64,000 nt of DNA from positions 62,001 to 126,000 of the forward strand of contig JACKQC010000011.1 in the NCBI GenBank assembly GCA_024233085.1, read 5' to 3'. The notes under the pieces are model-generated. The model was not told the origin of the DNA and did no database searches. It saw only the letters and a program-made list of their open reading frames with translations. This DNA is from Akkermansiaceae bacterium (GTDB taxonomy: Bacteria > Verrucomicrobiota > Verrucomicrobiia > Verrucomicrobiales > DEV007). Below are positions 51,277-59,865 of this stretch, one piece after another; position 1 is the stretch's first letter, and the number at the start of each line of letters is the position of its first letter. Both the position numbers and the translations under genes were made by a program.

Positions 51277-52818
51277 TTACTCGCCCTCGGAGAAGGGGGG
51301 GATTTCGAGGTTGTAATCGAGTACCTTCTCCCTCGCAAACCGCTGCCGAGTTGAAAGCTTGTCGTTGAGTCCCTCGATCTCCCAGATCTCGATCTGGTAG
51401 CGCGCCCCGTCCTTCAGCCCGCGCCGGCGGGCGTCGTATCGGCACACATCCCTGAGAATCTCTCCACCCTTGCCGGTCTGGAAGAACTCCGAAGGTTCAC
51501 CAAAAGCGTATTTTCTCATCACCAGCGTTCGCCCATAGAAAATCAGATCGTTGCGTTCGTACTCGAGGCGTCCGCCGTATTTGTCGTTCAGGGGAACCTG
51601 ACTGCGCTTCCCCGTCTCCGGATCGAGGCGATAAATCACCGGCCAACGCTCTCCCATTCCCAGAACGGTCTCGGTATAAACGCGCGGGGTGAGGAAACCC
51701 AGGTAGGAAAGCGGACGCTCAAGCTTCTTCGCATTTGCGTCGCCGCCCACAAGGCCCGTAAACCAGGGCTGGGTGGCGATAAGCACGACGGTCAGGCATA
51801 TCAAAATGCTGACGACAGATCTGTGAAACCACGCGCCGCGGGGCGGAGCAAGCGGTTCGACCTCCGCGGCCGTTCCCTCGCGGCGGGACAGGAATGGAAT
51901 TCGTCCCGAAAACCACCTGCCCGATCGGACAAACCATGCCGCGGGAGCAAAGACCAGTAGGTAGAGGCATGCTTCGCTCCGCGGAAGGGATGAAAGCATC
52001 AGGGCGAATTCCGACATGAAGTAAAACGCCGCTCCAAAGACAACCGTGAACCATTTCAGATGCCGAAAGAAGATGAAGGGAAACATAAAAACTTCCCAAG
52101 CGCTTTGAAAAATCGTGATCGACAGCGAAAGCAGGGTCAATACCTCCGGGCGCGTGTTGTCCAGCCATCGGAAAAACGGCCACCATTGGCAAAGGTACGA
52201 ATTCTGAAAGCCGATTTCCATGGTGCGGCCTTCGACCCAAATCGGATCGAGAAAATGCCACTGCGCCGCCCCAAACGAAACCGCGGAGTAGACGCCGAAT
52301 GCGATCAGGTATCCGGTCCGTTGCTGACGCCTGTCAGGTCTGCCGAAAATTCGGTACGGCAGCCTGATGAGTGAGCCCAGTCCATTTTGCCGAAACCGAC
52401 GCCAGAGGTAGCCGTCTATCGAAAGCCGCTGTCCCGCACCCGAAAAAAGAAGCGCAAAAATCACCAGTATCCCCACCGTGGTCCCGAGAGTCGCCGCCCG
52501 GGCGGTCAGATCAAAGTGCCGGGAGAGTGCTATCAGTCCCAATCCCGCGATCGGTGTCAGGAAACCGAACAGGAAACAAAGCGCCAGCGCCAGCATCACA
52601 TGGCAGAAAACAATCAGCCCCATCTCCGTCGATGGATCGAAGACATACCAAGATTCACGAGAAACAGGAAAATACCGCAGCACCAGCGTAATCCCCATCA
52701 GGATTCGGATGACGTTCACCTTGACGAGTTCGTCATCCGGTTCGGTTGACACGGAAACGGGCTCGGGTGCCAGCAGGCTTTTCCACCAATCCCGAAGGGT
52801 AGAGAGCAGTTTTGTCAT
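51277..52818 (-). CDS. HTTM-domain membrane protein (gamma-carboxylase-like)
   Basis: A 513-residue membrane protein. N-terminal segments DELVKVNVIRILMGITLVLR, MGLIVFCHVMLALALCFLFG, AATLGTTVGILVIFALLFSG and FTVVFGAAFYFMSEFALMLS match the HTTM (horizontally transferred TM) domain, related to vitamin K-dependent gamma-carboxylase. A C-terminal outside domain of ~140 residues (KKLERPLSYLGFLTPRVYTE) follows. Bacterial HTTM proteins have unknown roles but are often near sugar or cofactor genes. It is the first gene of the long minus-strand run. The promoter should be in the 52819-53248 gap. Confidence 0.82.
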   Translation of the reverse strand: MTKLLSTLRDWWKSLLAPEPVSVSTEPDDELVKVNVIRILMGITLVLRYFPVSRESWYVFDPSTEMGLIVFCHVMLALALCFLFGFLTPIAGLGLIALSRHFDLTARAATLGTTVGILVIFALLFSGAGQRLSIDGYLWRRFRQNGLGSLIRLPYRIFGRPDRRQQRTGYLIAFGVYSAVSFGAAQWHFLDPIWVEGRTMEIGFQNSYLCQWWPFFRWLDNTRPEVLTLLSLSITIFQSAWEVFMFPFIFFRHLKWFTVVFGAAFYFMSEFALMLSSLPRSEACLYLLVFAPAAWFVRSGRWFSGRIPFLSRREGTAAEVEPLAPPRGAWFHRSVVSILICLTVVLIATQPWFTGLVGGDANAKKLERPLSYLGFLTPRVYTETVLGMGERWPVIYRLDPETGKRSQVPLNDKYGGRLEYERNDLIFYGRTLVMRKYAFGEPSEFFQTGKGGEILRDVCRYDARRRGLKDGARYQIEIWEIEGLNDKLSTRQRFAREKVLDYNLEIPPFSEGE

Positions 52819-53248
52819 CTTTTCTGGTCGGTTCTGTGTTTCAGCCGCAACACGGCCACTTACAGTTGATCGTCGGTGAAAGGCCCGCTCCGGCTCGATT
52901 CATTCAGCCGGGGTACGCGTCGGGAGGCCGCAAAAACCCTCCCGGACAATGATCCCGGCGTCTCCACTCCCCAACGCGCGAGTCTAGCCCCCGGGTCCGC
53001 GTTGCCGCAAGGACAAATCCCCCCTGATTGAAGGCATTGACGCTCAGGACTTCCGAGTTTGGCATGGGAGTCTTGGAAAAGGAGGGTGATTAGAGATCAT
53101 GGCGCCTCGGAGAGCATTGCAATATTTGCCCAGATCACCGCGAATTATTGCGTGAAAATCTTCCCAGAAAACGTTGGCCTTGAGCCCGAATATGGAGTGC
53201 CTTTCGCGGCGAATCAGTTTTCCCGTTTCTGACGGTGCCCCCGACCCC
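52819..53248. other. Divergent gap upstream of the minus-strand operon and a + strand glycosyltransferase
   Basis: 430 bp with no convincing gene. It should hold the promoter of the HTTM-led operon and that of the glycosyltransferase at 53249. An in-frame ATG at 53192 would extend the latter by 19 residues (MECLSRRISFPVSDGAPDP), which do not fit a family start. I see no clear -35/-10 pair or repeat unit here. Confidence 0.5.
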
Positions 53249-54535
53249 ATGCGCATCCTTTTCACCAACAACACCTTTGACCGCCCGGCCGGCACCGAGC
53301 TTTCCGCCTTCGACGCCATCCGGCGCCTCAAGGCGCTCGGCCACGAAGCGGCGGCCTTTTCCCGGCAACTCGGGGAAGTGGCGGAGCGCCTCCGCGCGCT
53401 CGGCGCGCCGGTGGTGGACGATTTGGACGACCTTCCGGAGGGCTGGACGCCCGAGATCGTCCACGGCCAGCATTTCTGGGAGACCTCGCTGGCCGCCCTC
53501 CGTTTCCCCGGAACGCCCGTGCTCTCCTTCTGCCGCGGCGCGACGCCGTGGCAGGAGGCCCCTTGTCGCGCGCCGAATGTCGCCGGCCATGTGGCGGTGG
53601 ACGAGGATTGCCGCGACCGCCTGGTGGAGGAGGAAGGCGTCGCGCCCGACTCCATCACCGTCGTCCTCAATGGCGTGGACGCCGATCGCTTTCCGCCCCG
53701 GCCGCCACTGCCGGAAAAACCCGCCCGCGCCCTGGTTTTCAGCAACTACGCGAAGCCCGACAATTATTTCGCCACGATCCGCGCGGCCTGCGCCGGCGAA
53801 GACATCGACTGCGAGGCGCTCGGCGTCGGCATGGGGAACGCCGTCGCGGACCCCGCGCCCCTGCTGGCCGGGAGCGATCTCGTCTTCGCCAAGGGCAAGG
53901 CCGCCCTCGAGGCCCTTGTCACCGGCTGCGGCGTCATCGTCTGCGACGAGCCCGGCATCGGCCACCTCGTGACCGGAGCGAATTTCGAATCGCTGCGCCG
54001 GCGCAGTTTCGGCTACTCCTGCATGCCGGACCCCGTCACGGCGGAGAATGTCCGGCGCGTCGTCGGCGAATGGCGCCGCGAAGCCTGTCGGGAGGCGGCG
54101 GAGACGGCCCGCCGCACGGCGACGCTCGAGGCCACCGTCGCGGCCCTGCTGGCCGTTTACGAATCGACGGTCGACGCCTGGAATCGCCGCGCCGACCGGC
54201 CGGGTCCCGAGGCGTTTCACCGGTGGGCGACCGGATTTTTCACCGAAAACACCCACGCCTTCAAGCTGGGCCGAGAGATGCAGCAGATCTGGCGCGAAGG
54301 CATGCGCCTCGAACCGCCCATCGGCGCCGCCGAGGCGACCGCCGAGATGAACCGCATCCTCCACAGCTTTCGCCAGGTCGAGGAACGCATCGCCAAATAC
54401 GAATCCCGTCTCCAGCAGCGCGACGCTAAGATCCTGAACCTGAAGCAAAAACTTCGCTCCCGGGAGAGCGGCGGCCACGGCGACGGCGACGACGGGGAAA
54501 AACGCGGCCGCTTCCGTTTCTGGCGCCGTTCCTGA
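53249..54535 (+). CDS. Glycosyltransferase-like protein with C-terminal coiled coil
   Basis: A 428-residue GT-B-like protein. The N-terminal Rossmann part opens RILFTNNTFDRPAGTELSAF, where the N-T-F-x-R-x-A-G-T-E form replaces the usual G-G-x-x. It includes AAAFSRQLGEVAERLRALGA, VVDDLDDLPEGWTPEIVHGQ and VVLNGVDADRFPPRPP. The second domain has ARALVFSNYAKPDNYFATIR and AKGKAALEALVTGCGVIVCD. Residues ~380-410 form a coiled coil (RQVEERIAKYESRLQQRDAK). The G-K-A-A-L-E-A-L-x-T-G-C block is the sugar-nucleotide site of GT4-like enzymes. It probably builds the surface glycan and lies at the edge of the locus. Confidence 0.78.
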   Translation: MRILFTNNTFDRPAGTELSAFDAIRRLKALGHEAAAFSRQLGEVAERLRALGAPVVDDLDDLPEGWTPEIVHGQHFWETSLAALRFPGTPVLSFCRGATPWQEAPCRAPNVAGHVAVDEDCRDRLVEEEGVAPDSITVVLNGVDADRFPPRPPLPEKPARALVFSNYAKPDNYFATIRAACAGEDIDCEALGVGMGNAVADPAPLLAGSDLVFAKGKAALEALVTGCGVIVCDEPGIGHLVTGANFESLRRRSFGYSCMPDPVTAENVRRVVGEWRREACREAAETARRTATLEATVAALLAVYESTVDAWNRRADRPGPEAFHRWATGFFTENTHAFKLGREMQQIWREGMRLEPPIGAAEATAEMNRILHSFRQVEERIAKYESRLQQRDAKILNLKQKLRSRESGGHGDGDDGEKRGRFRFWRRS

Positions 54536-54721
54536 CCGCCCGGCCCGCGTTTTGAGCACTCCGCCGCCGCGCGAGGACCGGTGGCGTTCTCCGGGCGATT
54601 CGGTCGCCTTTGCCCCCCTGGTTTTGCCCCGGCGGCCTTTTCGCTGTGTCCCTCCCCCTCCCGGTCGGCGTCCAAAGATTTTGAACGATTGCGAACAAAT
54701 TGTTTCAAAAAAACAAAATGT

Positions 54722-54748
54722 TTGAAATCCTTAAACATTCTCTATAGT
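54722..54748 (+). promoter_or_regulatory. Candidate promoter of the response regulator in an AT-rich island
   Basis: TTGAAA (54722-54727) and TATAGT (54743-54748) with a 15-bp spacer lie 22 bp before the ATG. The preceding 60 bp are strikingly AT-rich, with near-repeats TTGTTTCAAA and ATGTTTGAAA that can pair as GTTTCAAA...TTTGAAAT. The spacer is shorter than ideal, so the assignment is tentative. Confidence 0.35.
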
Positions 54749-54769
54749 CCCTCAACCACTCAAGCGACC

Positions 54770-55252
54770 ATGAAGAATTTGTCGTCTCCCTTCGCAGTCG
54801 TCGCCAACGGCTCCCCGCCCCCGAATTGCTTCACCATCCTGGTCATCGACGACCTGCCGGAGAATCGGGAAATGTTCGCCCGCATCCTCGGGATGGCCGG
54901 GTATCGCATCCAGACCGCCGTCTCCGGCTCCGAGGCCCTGCAAAGCATCGTCCGCCAGCCGCGGCCCGATCTCGTCATCACCGATGTGGAAATGCCCGGC
55001 CTCTCCGGTGTCGAAACGGTGCGCCAAATCCGCCGGCTGCCCGCCGGCCTGTCGAGTCTCCCCGTGATCGCCGCCTCCGGCAATCCCGATACCGCGATCA
55101 AGCGCGACATGATCGCCGCCGGAGCCGATGCCTTCCTCGCCAAGCCGGTGGACATCGGCGAATTGCTCGAAACGGTGGCCGAATTTCTCCGTCGCCGCAC
55201 GCCTCCCGCGGCGCATCGCGTGGAGCAGCAACTGGTGACCTCCGCCGCCTGA
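54770..55252 (+). CDS. Single-domain response regulator (CheY-like)
   Basis: A 160-residue receiver protein. After an 18-residue Pro-rich lead, TILVIDDLPENREMFARILG holds the acidic pair Asp27-Asp28. The phosphorylation site is Asp72 in PDLVITDVEMPGLSGVETVR. The Ser103 in VIAASGNPDTAIK and Lys125 in FLAKPVDIGELLETV complete the switch. No DNA-binding domain follows; the tail (TPPAAHRVEQQLVTSAA) is short. It may work with a kinase elsewhere as a phosphorelay or protein-target switch. It is convergent with pstB, with repeat site F between, so no direct link to phosphate control is shown. Confidence 0.93.
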   Translation: MKNLSSPFAVVANGSPPPNCFTILVIDDLPENREMFARILGMAGYRIQTAVSGSEALQSIVRQPRPDLVITDVEMPGLSGVETVRQIRRLPAGLSSLPVIAASGNPDTAIKRDMIAAGADAFLAKPVDIGELLETVAEFLRRRTPPAAHRVEQQLVTSAA

Positions 55253-55266
55253 GCCGCCCGTTCGGA

Positions 55267-55304
55267 CCGAACAGGGTTGAGTGATTGACCTAACCCTGTT
55301 GGGT
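55267..55304. repeat. Dispersed CAACCCTGTTG repeat, two inverted units (site F)
   Basis: CGAACAGGGTTGAGT and TAACCCTGTTGGGT face each other across a short spacer, so AACAGGGTT and AACCCTGTT can pair. It lies 15 bp past the response-regulator stop, in the convergent gap before pstB's stop at 55421. Confidence 0.85.
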
Positions 55305-55420
55305 AATGAGCTTCTGGAGGCGGGGAATTCTTCACCCGATGAGCCAATTCCGCCTCCCCAGCCGGGCCGCCCCGATCCGCCCTCCATCCCATCGCGCGAC
55401 ATCGGTGGGCCGGAAACCGA

Positions 55421-56266
55421 TCACCCGAATCGGCCGGAGATGTAGTCTTCGGTGGCCCTTTTGTGGGGGGCGCTGAAGATCTGGAGGGTGTCGTTGAACT
55501 CGATCAACTCTCCGAGATAAAAGAAGGCGGTCTTGTCGGAGACGCGGGCGGCCTGCTGCATGTTGTGGGTGACGATGACGATGGTGTACTGGTCTTTGAG
55601 GCGGGTGATGAGATCCTCGATCGTCGTGGTGGAGATGGGGTCGAGAGCGGAACAGGGCTCGTCCATGAGGATGATCCTGGGCTGGACGGCGATGGTGCGG
55701 GCGATGCAGAGGCGCTGCTGCTGGCCGCCGGAAAGGCCGAGGCCGCTGGCGTCGAGGCGGTCCTTCACCTCCTCCCAGAGGCCGGCGGCGACGAGGCTCT
55801 CCTCGACGGCCTGGTCGAGGACGGACTTGTTCCGGATGCCCTGGATGCGGAGGCCGTAGGCGACGTTCTCGTAGATGGACTTGGGGAAGGGATTGTATTT
55901 CTGGAACACCATGCCGATGTGCTTGCGCAGTTCGATGACATCGACGGCGGGATCGTAGATGTTGGTGTCGAGGATGCGGATCCGGCCCTTGGTGATGGCG
56001 GCGCCGGGGATGAGATCGTTCATCCGGTTGAAGCAGCGCAGCAGGGTGGATTTGCCGCAGCCGGAGGGCCCGATGAAGGCGGTGACTTCGTTGCGGCGGA
56101 TATCCATGGTGATGTCGCGCAGGACGTCCTTTTTCCGGTCGTAGGAGAAATTGACATCGTCGATCTCGACCACGATATCGCCGCGGGAATCGGGCGGGGC
56201 GGCGGCGGGCTCGATCGGGGCGGCGGGGATGGTTTCCGGGGGAGCTTCGGGCATGGCGGTTTCCAT
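55421..56266 (-). CDS. pstB: Phosphate ABC transporter ATP-binding protein PstB
   Basis: A 281-residue ATPase powering phosphate import. A Pro/Ala-rich lead of ~30 residues precedes VEIDDVNFSYDRKKDVLRDI. Walker A is AFIGPSGCGKSTLLRCFNRM. Q-loop region: IGMVFQKYNPFPKSIYENVA. The signature is GLGLSGGQQQRLCIARTIAV and Walker B IILMDEPCSALDPISTTTIE, with the His switch in IVIVTHNMQQAARVSDKTAF. The N-x-x-x-P-x-S-I-Y-E-N form is specific for PstB. It is the last gene of pstSCAB on the minus strand; a phoU gene does not follow it here. Confidence 0.96.
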   Translation of the reverse strand: METAMPEAPPETIPAAPIEPAAAPPDSRGDIVVEIDDVNFSYDRKKDVLRDITMDIRRNEVTAFIGPSGCGKSTLLRCFNRMNDLIPGAAITKGRIRILDTNIYDPAVDVIELRKHIGMVFQKYNPFPKSIYENVAYGLRIQGIRNKSVLDQAVEESLVAAGLWEEVKDRLDASGLGLSGGQQQRLCIARTIAVQPRIILMDEPCSALDPISTTTIEDLITRLKDQYTIVIVTHNMQQAARVSDKTAFFYLGELIEFNDTLQIFSAPHKRATEDYISGRFG

Positions 56267-56323
56267 GGGATGAAGGCTTGGGTTCGGGTTTCGGTCAAGT
56301 CATCGGGATGGCGAAAATCCGGG

Positions 56324-57499
56324 TCACCACTTGAGTTTTCCGCGAAAGTGGATGCGCAGATAGACGGAAAGGGAGGCCAGGAGCATGACGAGCACCATGA
56401 AGACGAAGACGGAGCCGTACTGCATGGGCTTGGTGTATTCGGACTGCGGAATCCGGGCGGCGACGGTGTAGATGTGGTAGGGCATGGCCTGCACGGACTG
56501 GCCGAAGAAGCCGAGGAACCCGCCCTCGCCGGCCTCCTGCCAGGGGAGCTTGTCCTTGTGGGCGGCGGCGGCGGTGAACATGATGGGGGCGGTCTCGCCG
56601 GCGACGCGGGTGATGCCGAGGACGGAGGCGGTGAGCATGCCGGGCAGGGCGTAGGGCAGCACGGCGGTGCGGATGGACTGCCACTTGGTGGCGCCGAGGG
56701 CGAGCGAGGCCTCGCGAAAACCCATGGGGATGGCCTTGAGCGACTCCTCGCAGGCGGTGATGATGACGGGCAGGATCATGACGGCGAGGGTCAGCCCGCC
56801 GGCGAGCATGGAGATGCCGAAGCCCTGGAAGGAGAGGTAAACGCCGCTGTGGAAAAGCTCGAAGGCGGGCGCGCCGGCGCGGAGATTGGCCTCGCCGACG
56901 ATGAGGGGAAAGGTGAGGCAGAACAGGCCGAGCCCGAAGAGGCCGAAAACGATGGAGGGGACACCGGCGAGATTGAGAATGGCGAGGCGGATGGCGTTCA
57001 TGAATCGGCCGTGGCTGCCGTATTCGTTGAGATAAATGGCGGCGGCGAGCCCGATGAAAAGGGCGACGACGATGCAGATGAGCGTGAGCAGGGCGGTGCC
57101 GACCAGCGGCCCGAGGATGCCGCCGCCGGAGTAGGAATTCCGCTGTTCCTTGGCGACGACGAAGTCGGGATTCGCGGCCTTGAAGGCCTCGAATTCCTGG
57201 TAGTCGAGCCGAAACTCCTCGCCCTCGGGATTTTCGAAGACGACGAGGGTCTCGGGGCTGTGGGTGAAGAACCTGGTATTGACGAAACCGGGATACTGCT
57301 TGCCGAAAATGACGGGAGCGCCTTTGACAAAGATGTCGCCAAAGATGAAAAAGGCGCACAACAGGATGAAGTAGGTGGCGAGGTGCAGCATCTGTCGGAC
57401 GCCGCGCTCGATGAGCCGGCGGCGCGGGGAGCGAGCGGCAAAGGGGTTCGCCTTTCCGCGCGGGGCGGGTGCGTCGGGGTCGGTGGTCGTCGTATCCAT
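56324..57499 (-). CDS. pstA: Phosphate ABC transporter permease PstA
   Basis: A 391-residue membrane permease. After a Pro-rich cytoplasmic start comes TM1 (LHLATYFILLCAFFIFGDIF), then a ~65-residue periplasmic region (VKGAPVIFGKQYPGFVNTRF...EEFRLDYQEFEAFKAANPDF) that is longer than usual. ALLTLICIVVALFIGLAAAI starts the ABC permease core. The EAA loop is FREASLALGATKWQSIRTAV and GITRVAGETAPIMFTAAAAH follows. It forms the channel with PstC. The ATG at 57499 is 17 bp past the pstC stop. The extra loop echoes the much larger one in PstC. Confidence 0.93.
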   Translation of the reverse strand: MDTTTTDPDAPAPRGKANPFAARSPRRRLIERGVRQMLHLATYFILLCAFFIFGDIFVKGAPVIFGKQYPGFVNTRFFTHSPETLVVFENPEGEEFRLDYQEFEAFKAANPDFVVAKEQRNSYSGGGILGPLVGTALLTLICIVVALFIGLAAAIYLNEYGSHGRFMNAIRLAILNLAGVPSIVFGLFGLGLFCLTFPLIVGEANLRAGAPAFELFHSGVYLSFQGFGISMLAGGLTLAVMILPVIITACEESLKAIPMGFREASLALGATKWQSIRTAVLPYALPGMLTASVLGITRVAGETAPIMFTAAAAHKDKLPWQEAGEGGFLGFFGQSVQAMPYHIYTVAARIPQSEYTKPMQYGSVFVFMVLVMLLASLSVYLRIHFRGKLKW

Positions 57500-57516
57500 G
57501 GCCGCGGGACGGGGGG

Positions 57517-59646
57517 TCAGGCTTTGACGTGGTATTTCGCCAGGATGCGCTGGGCGATGAAGTTGGTGACCAGGGAAATGGTGAACAGCACCATGCCGAC
57601 GAGGAAGAGGGCCCGCCAGTGGATGGACCCCTGATCGACCTCGCCGAGTTCCTGCGCGATGATGCCGGTCATGGAATGGGCGGGCTGGGCAAAGACGCCG
57701 AGTCCGGCCCGGAAATCGGGGATCTGGATTTTGTTTCCCGCGACGAGGAGCACGACCATGGTCTCGCCGATGATGCGGCCAAAACCGAGCAGCACGGCGG
57801 CGACGATGCCGGAGAGCGACGAGGGAACCACGACGCGTAAAATGGTCTGGAGTTTCGACGCGCCGAGGGCGAAGGAGGCTTCGGTGAAGCTGTGCGGGAC
57901 GTTGTTCAGGGCGTCCTCGGCGAGGGTGAAGATGGTGGGCACCGTCATGAAGGCGAGCAGCAGGCCGGCGTTGAGCATGGTAAGCCGCTCGCTCATGGGA
58001 AAGCCGGGCACGTATTGCGCGACCCAGTTCAGGAAGCCACAAATGCCGGTGAAAATCTCGCGGATGACGGGGAGGCTCCCGACGAAGCCGTGCGGCGAGA
58101 CGTGGAGCTGGCCCTGCGACCATTCGCGGAGGAAGGAACCGAGGACCAGGATGCCAAAGAACCCGAGCACGATCGAGGGGATGGCCTGAATGAACTCGAT
58201 GGCGGGTTTGATGAGGTTTTGCTCGCGGCGGCCGGCGAGCTGATTGACATAGATCGCGGAGGCGACGGAAAAAGGCACGGCCACCACCAGCGCGAGAACG
58301 GAAATCAGAAAGGAGCCGGTCAACAGCGGAAGCAGACCGTAGAAGTCGTGCCAGGAACTGTTGGTCACCCAGTCCCTGCCCGCGAAAAACATCAGGACAC
58401 CCCGTGTCCGGGACACCGGTTTGTCATGGCGCCACTTCGGCAGGGTCTTTTCGACGCGGGTCAGGGTCTCCATCAGGTGCGCGTAGTCGGCGGCGGCGGC
58501 GCGGAGCTTTTCGCGGCCGGGCGGCGTGCGGATGGCGGGATCGTCCGGCTTCGGGAGGGCTTCGTACGCGGTGACAACGGCGGCGCGGACCTGGGCGGCC
58601 AATTTGCCATGCTCGGCGACCTGATCGTAGAAGGGCCTGGCCAGGGCGTCGTAGTCGGGCGCCTCCATGACGACTTCCTCGGCCATCTTGAGTTTTCGAG
58701 CCCGCTCCTCCGGATCCATGGTGGCTTCGGCGCCCTCGAGCAGGGCCCGGCGACGGGCCGGAGCGGTCTCGAATTTGTCGAGGCGCTGGCGGTTTTCGGC
58801 GGCGATGTCCACGAGATCGCCGCTGAGAGACTGCAGGGGCCGGGCGGCGCCACGCAGGGCGTCGAGGTGGGTTTTGAACTCCGCGTAACCTTCTCGGGCG
58901 GCGGCTTTCTTGTCGGCGCTCGTCTTACGCAGGGCATCGAAAAAGGGCAGCTCGACATCGTCAAGGCCGGGCTCGGAACGCAGCACGGCGTCGCGGATTT
59001 CGACGCGCTCGGCGTCGGTGAGCTTGACGGGATTCGCGTCGAGCCGCCAGATGTCGGGATCGTCGAGCGCGGCCTCGGCTTCCCCGTGCCATTGGGGGGC
59101 GAGGGCGTCGGCCCGGCCCTCGGCCTGGGCGAGGGCGGCCTGTAATTCGGCGGTCTTGGCGGGATCGGCGGCGGCGTCTTCGAGATCGTCCCGGAGATCC
59201 TCGACCGTTTCGCGGGCGTCCTCGAGCCGCTCGGACAGGTGACCGGTGCGGTCTTCGACGGCGGTCTGGACGGCCTGGAGGGCGCGGACGAGATTGTCCT
59301 CGCGCTGGGAGGAGGCGTTGACTTCCGAGAGGTAGGCGATGTTCAGGTCGCCGCCGAGGCGGGAGTGGGCGGCGAGTTCGGACTTGATCTGGTCGACGAA
59401 TTCCTGGCCGGCCTCCCGGTAAATCTTCAGGCCCTGCCGGTGGGCGGGAAAGAAGCGGAAAGCCTGCTCGGCCAGAAAATAACAGATCAGCAGCAGAACG
59501 ATGATCGCGAAGCTGGCGTTTCCGCCAAAGAAATACCGGATGAAATCCTGCAATCCCAGCCCGAAGACGCGGAACCCTTTACGGGGAAAAGCGCCGCGCC
59601 GATTTCGGCGCCGGTCGGGGGCGGGTGCTGGGGCTTCTTGACTCAT
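57517..59646 (-). CDS. pstC: Phosphate ABC transporter permease PstC with large periplasmic helical insertion
   Basis: A 709-residue permease, against about 300-330 residues for typical PstC. TM1 (ASFAIIVLLLICYFLAEQAF, near residues 44-63) is followed by a ~365-residue region rich in Glu, Asp, Ala and Arg with heptad patterns (GHLSERLEDARETVEDLRDD, KTAELQAALAQAEGRADALA), lying in the periplasm by topology. The permease core returns at ~432: YGLLPLLTGSFLISVLALVV, IQAIPSIVLGFFGILVLGSF, FTEASFALGASKLQTILRVV (EAA loop) and GFGRIIGETMVVLLVAGNKI. The insertion may contact PstS or the envelope. It is preceded by a terminator after pstS. Confidence 0.93.
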   Translation of the reverse strand: MSQEAPAPAPDRRRNRRGAFPRKGFRVFGLGLQDFIRYFFGGNASFAIIVLLLICYFLAEQAFRFFPAHRQGLKIYREAGQEFVDQIKSELAAHSRLGGDLNIAYLSEVNASSQREDNLVRALQAVQTAVEDRTGHLSERLEDARETVEDLRDDLEDAAADPAKTAELQAALAQAEGRADALAPQWHGEAEAALDDPDIWRLDANPVKLTDAERVEIRDAVLRSEPGLDDVELPFFDALRKTSADKKAAAREGYAEFKTHLDALRGAARPLQSLSGDLVDIAAENRQRLDKFETAPARRRALLEGAEATMDPEERARKLKMAEEVVMEAPDYDALARPFYDQVAEHGKLAAQVRAAVVTAYEALPKPDDPAIRTPPGREKLRAAAADYAHLMETLTRVEKTLPKWRHDKPVSRTRGVLMFFAGRDWVTNSSWHDFYGLLPLLTGSFLISVLALVVAVPFSVASAIYVNQLAGRREQNLIKPAIEFIQAIPSIVLGFFGILVLGSFLREWSQGQLHVSPHGFVGSLPVIREIFTGICGFLNWVAQYVPGFPMSERLTMLNAGLLLAFMTVPTIFTLAEDALNNVPHSFTEASFALGASKLQTILRVVVPSSLSGIVAAVLLGFGRIIGETMVVLLVAGNKIQIPDFRAGLGVFAQPAHSMTGIIAQELGEVDQGSIHWRALFLVGMVLFTISLVTNFIAQRILAKYHVKA

Positions 59647-59779
59647 CGCGCGTGTTTCGGAGGGCGATCCTTTCGTCTAGGCGTTGAGTGGCCCGGCTTC
59701 CAGTCGTTTTTGCGCTCCTGTTGGAAACGTTTTGGAAACATTCTCGAACGGCCGGTTCGATTCGAGGAACGGGAAAGCG

Positions 59780-59815
59780 AAAAAAGGAGCGTTCGGGCGG
59801 ATACCCGAACGCTCC
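59780..59815 (-). terminator. Intrinsic terminator between pstS and pstC
   Basis: A perfect 12-bp stem, GGAGCGTTCGGG (59786-59797) with CCCGAACGCTCC (59804-59815), and a 6-base loop. On the minus strand it is followed by T6. It lies 50 bp past the pstS stop. Partial read-through here would give more PstS than membrane proteins, a common design in pst operons. Confidence 0.88.
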
Positions 59816-59865
59816 CGGAATCGATGAATCGTTCGGTGAACGTGGACGATCGTCCCTTCAACGGG

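Noticed and set aside
14488..55304. CRISPR array from the CAACCCTGTTG repeats
   Set aside because: Units are spread over 41 kb at gene borders with no regular spacers and no cas genes.
55463..57634. 723-codon + strand open frame opposite pstB and pstA
   Set aside because: Gly/Asp/Glu-rich shadow; the minus strand carries unmistakable ABC transporter motifs.
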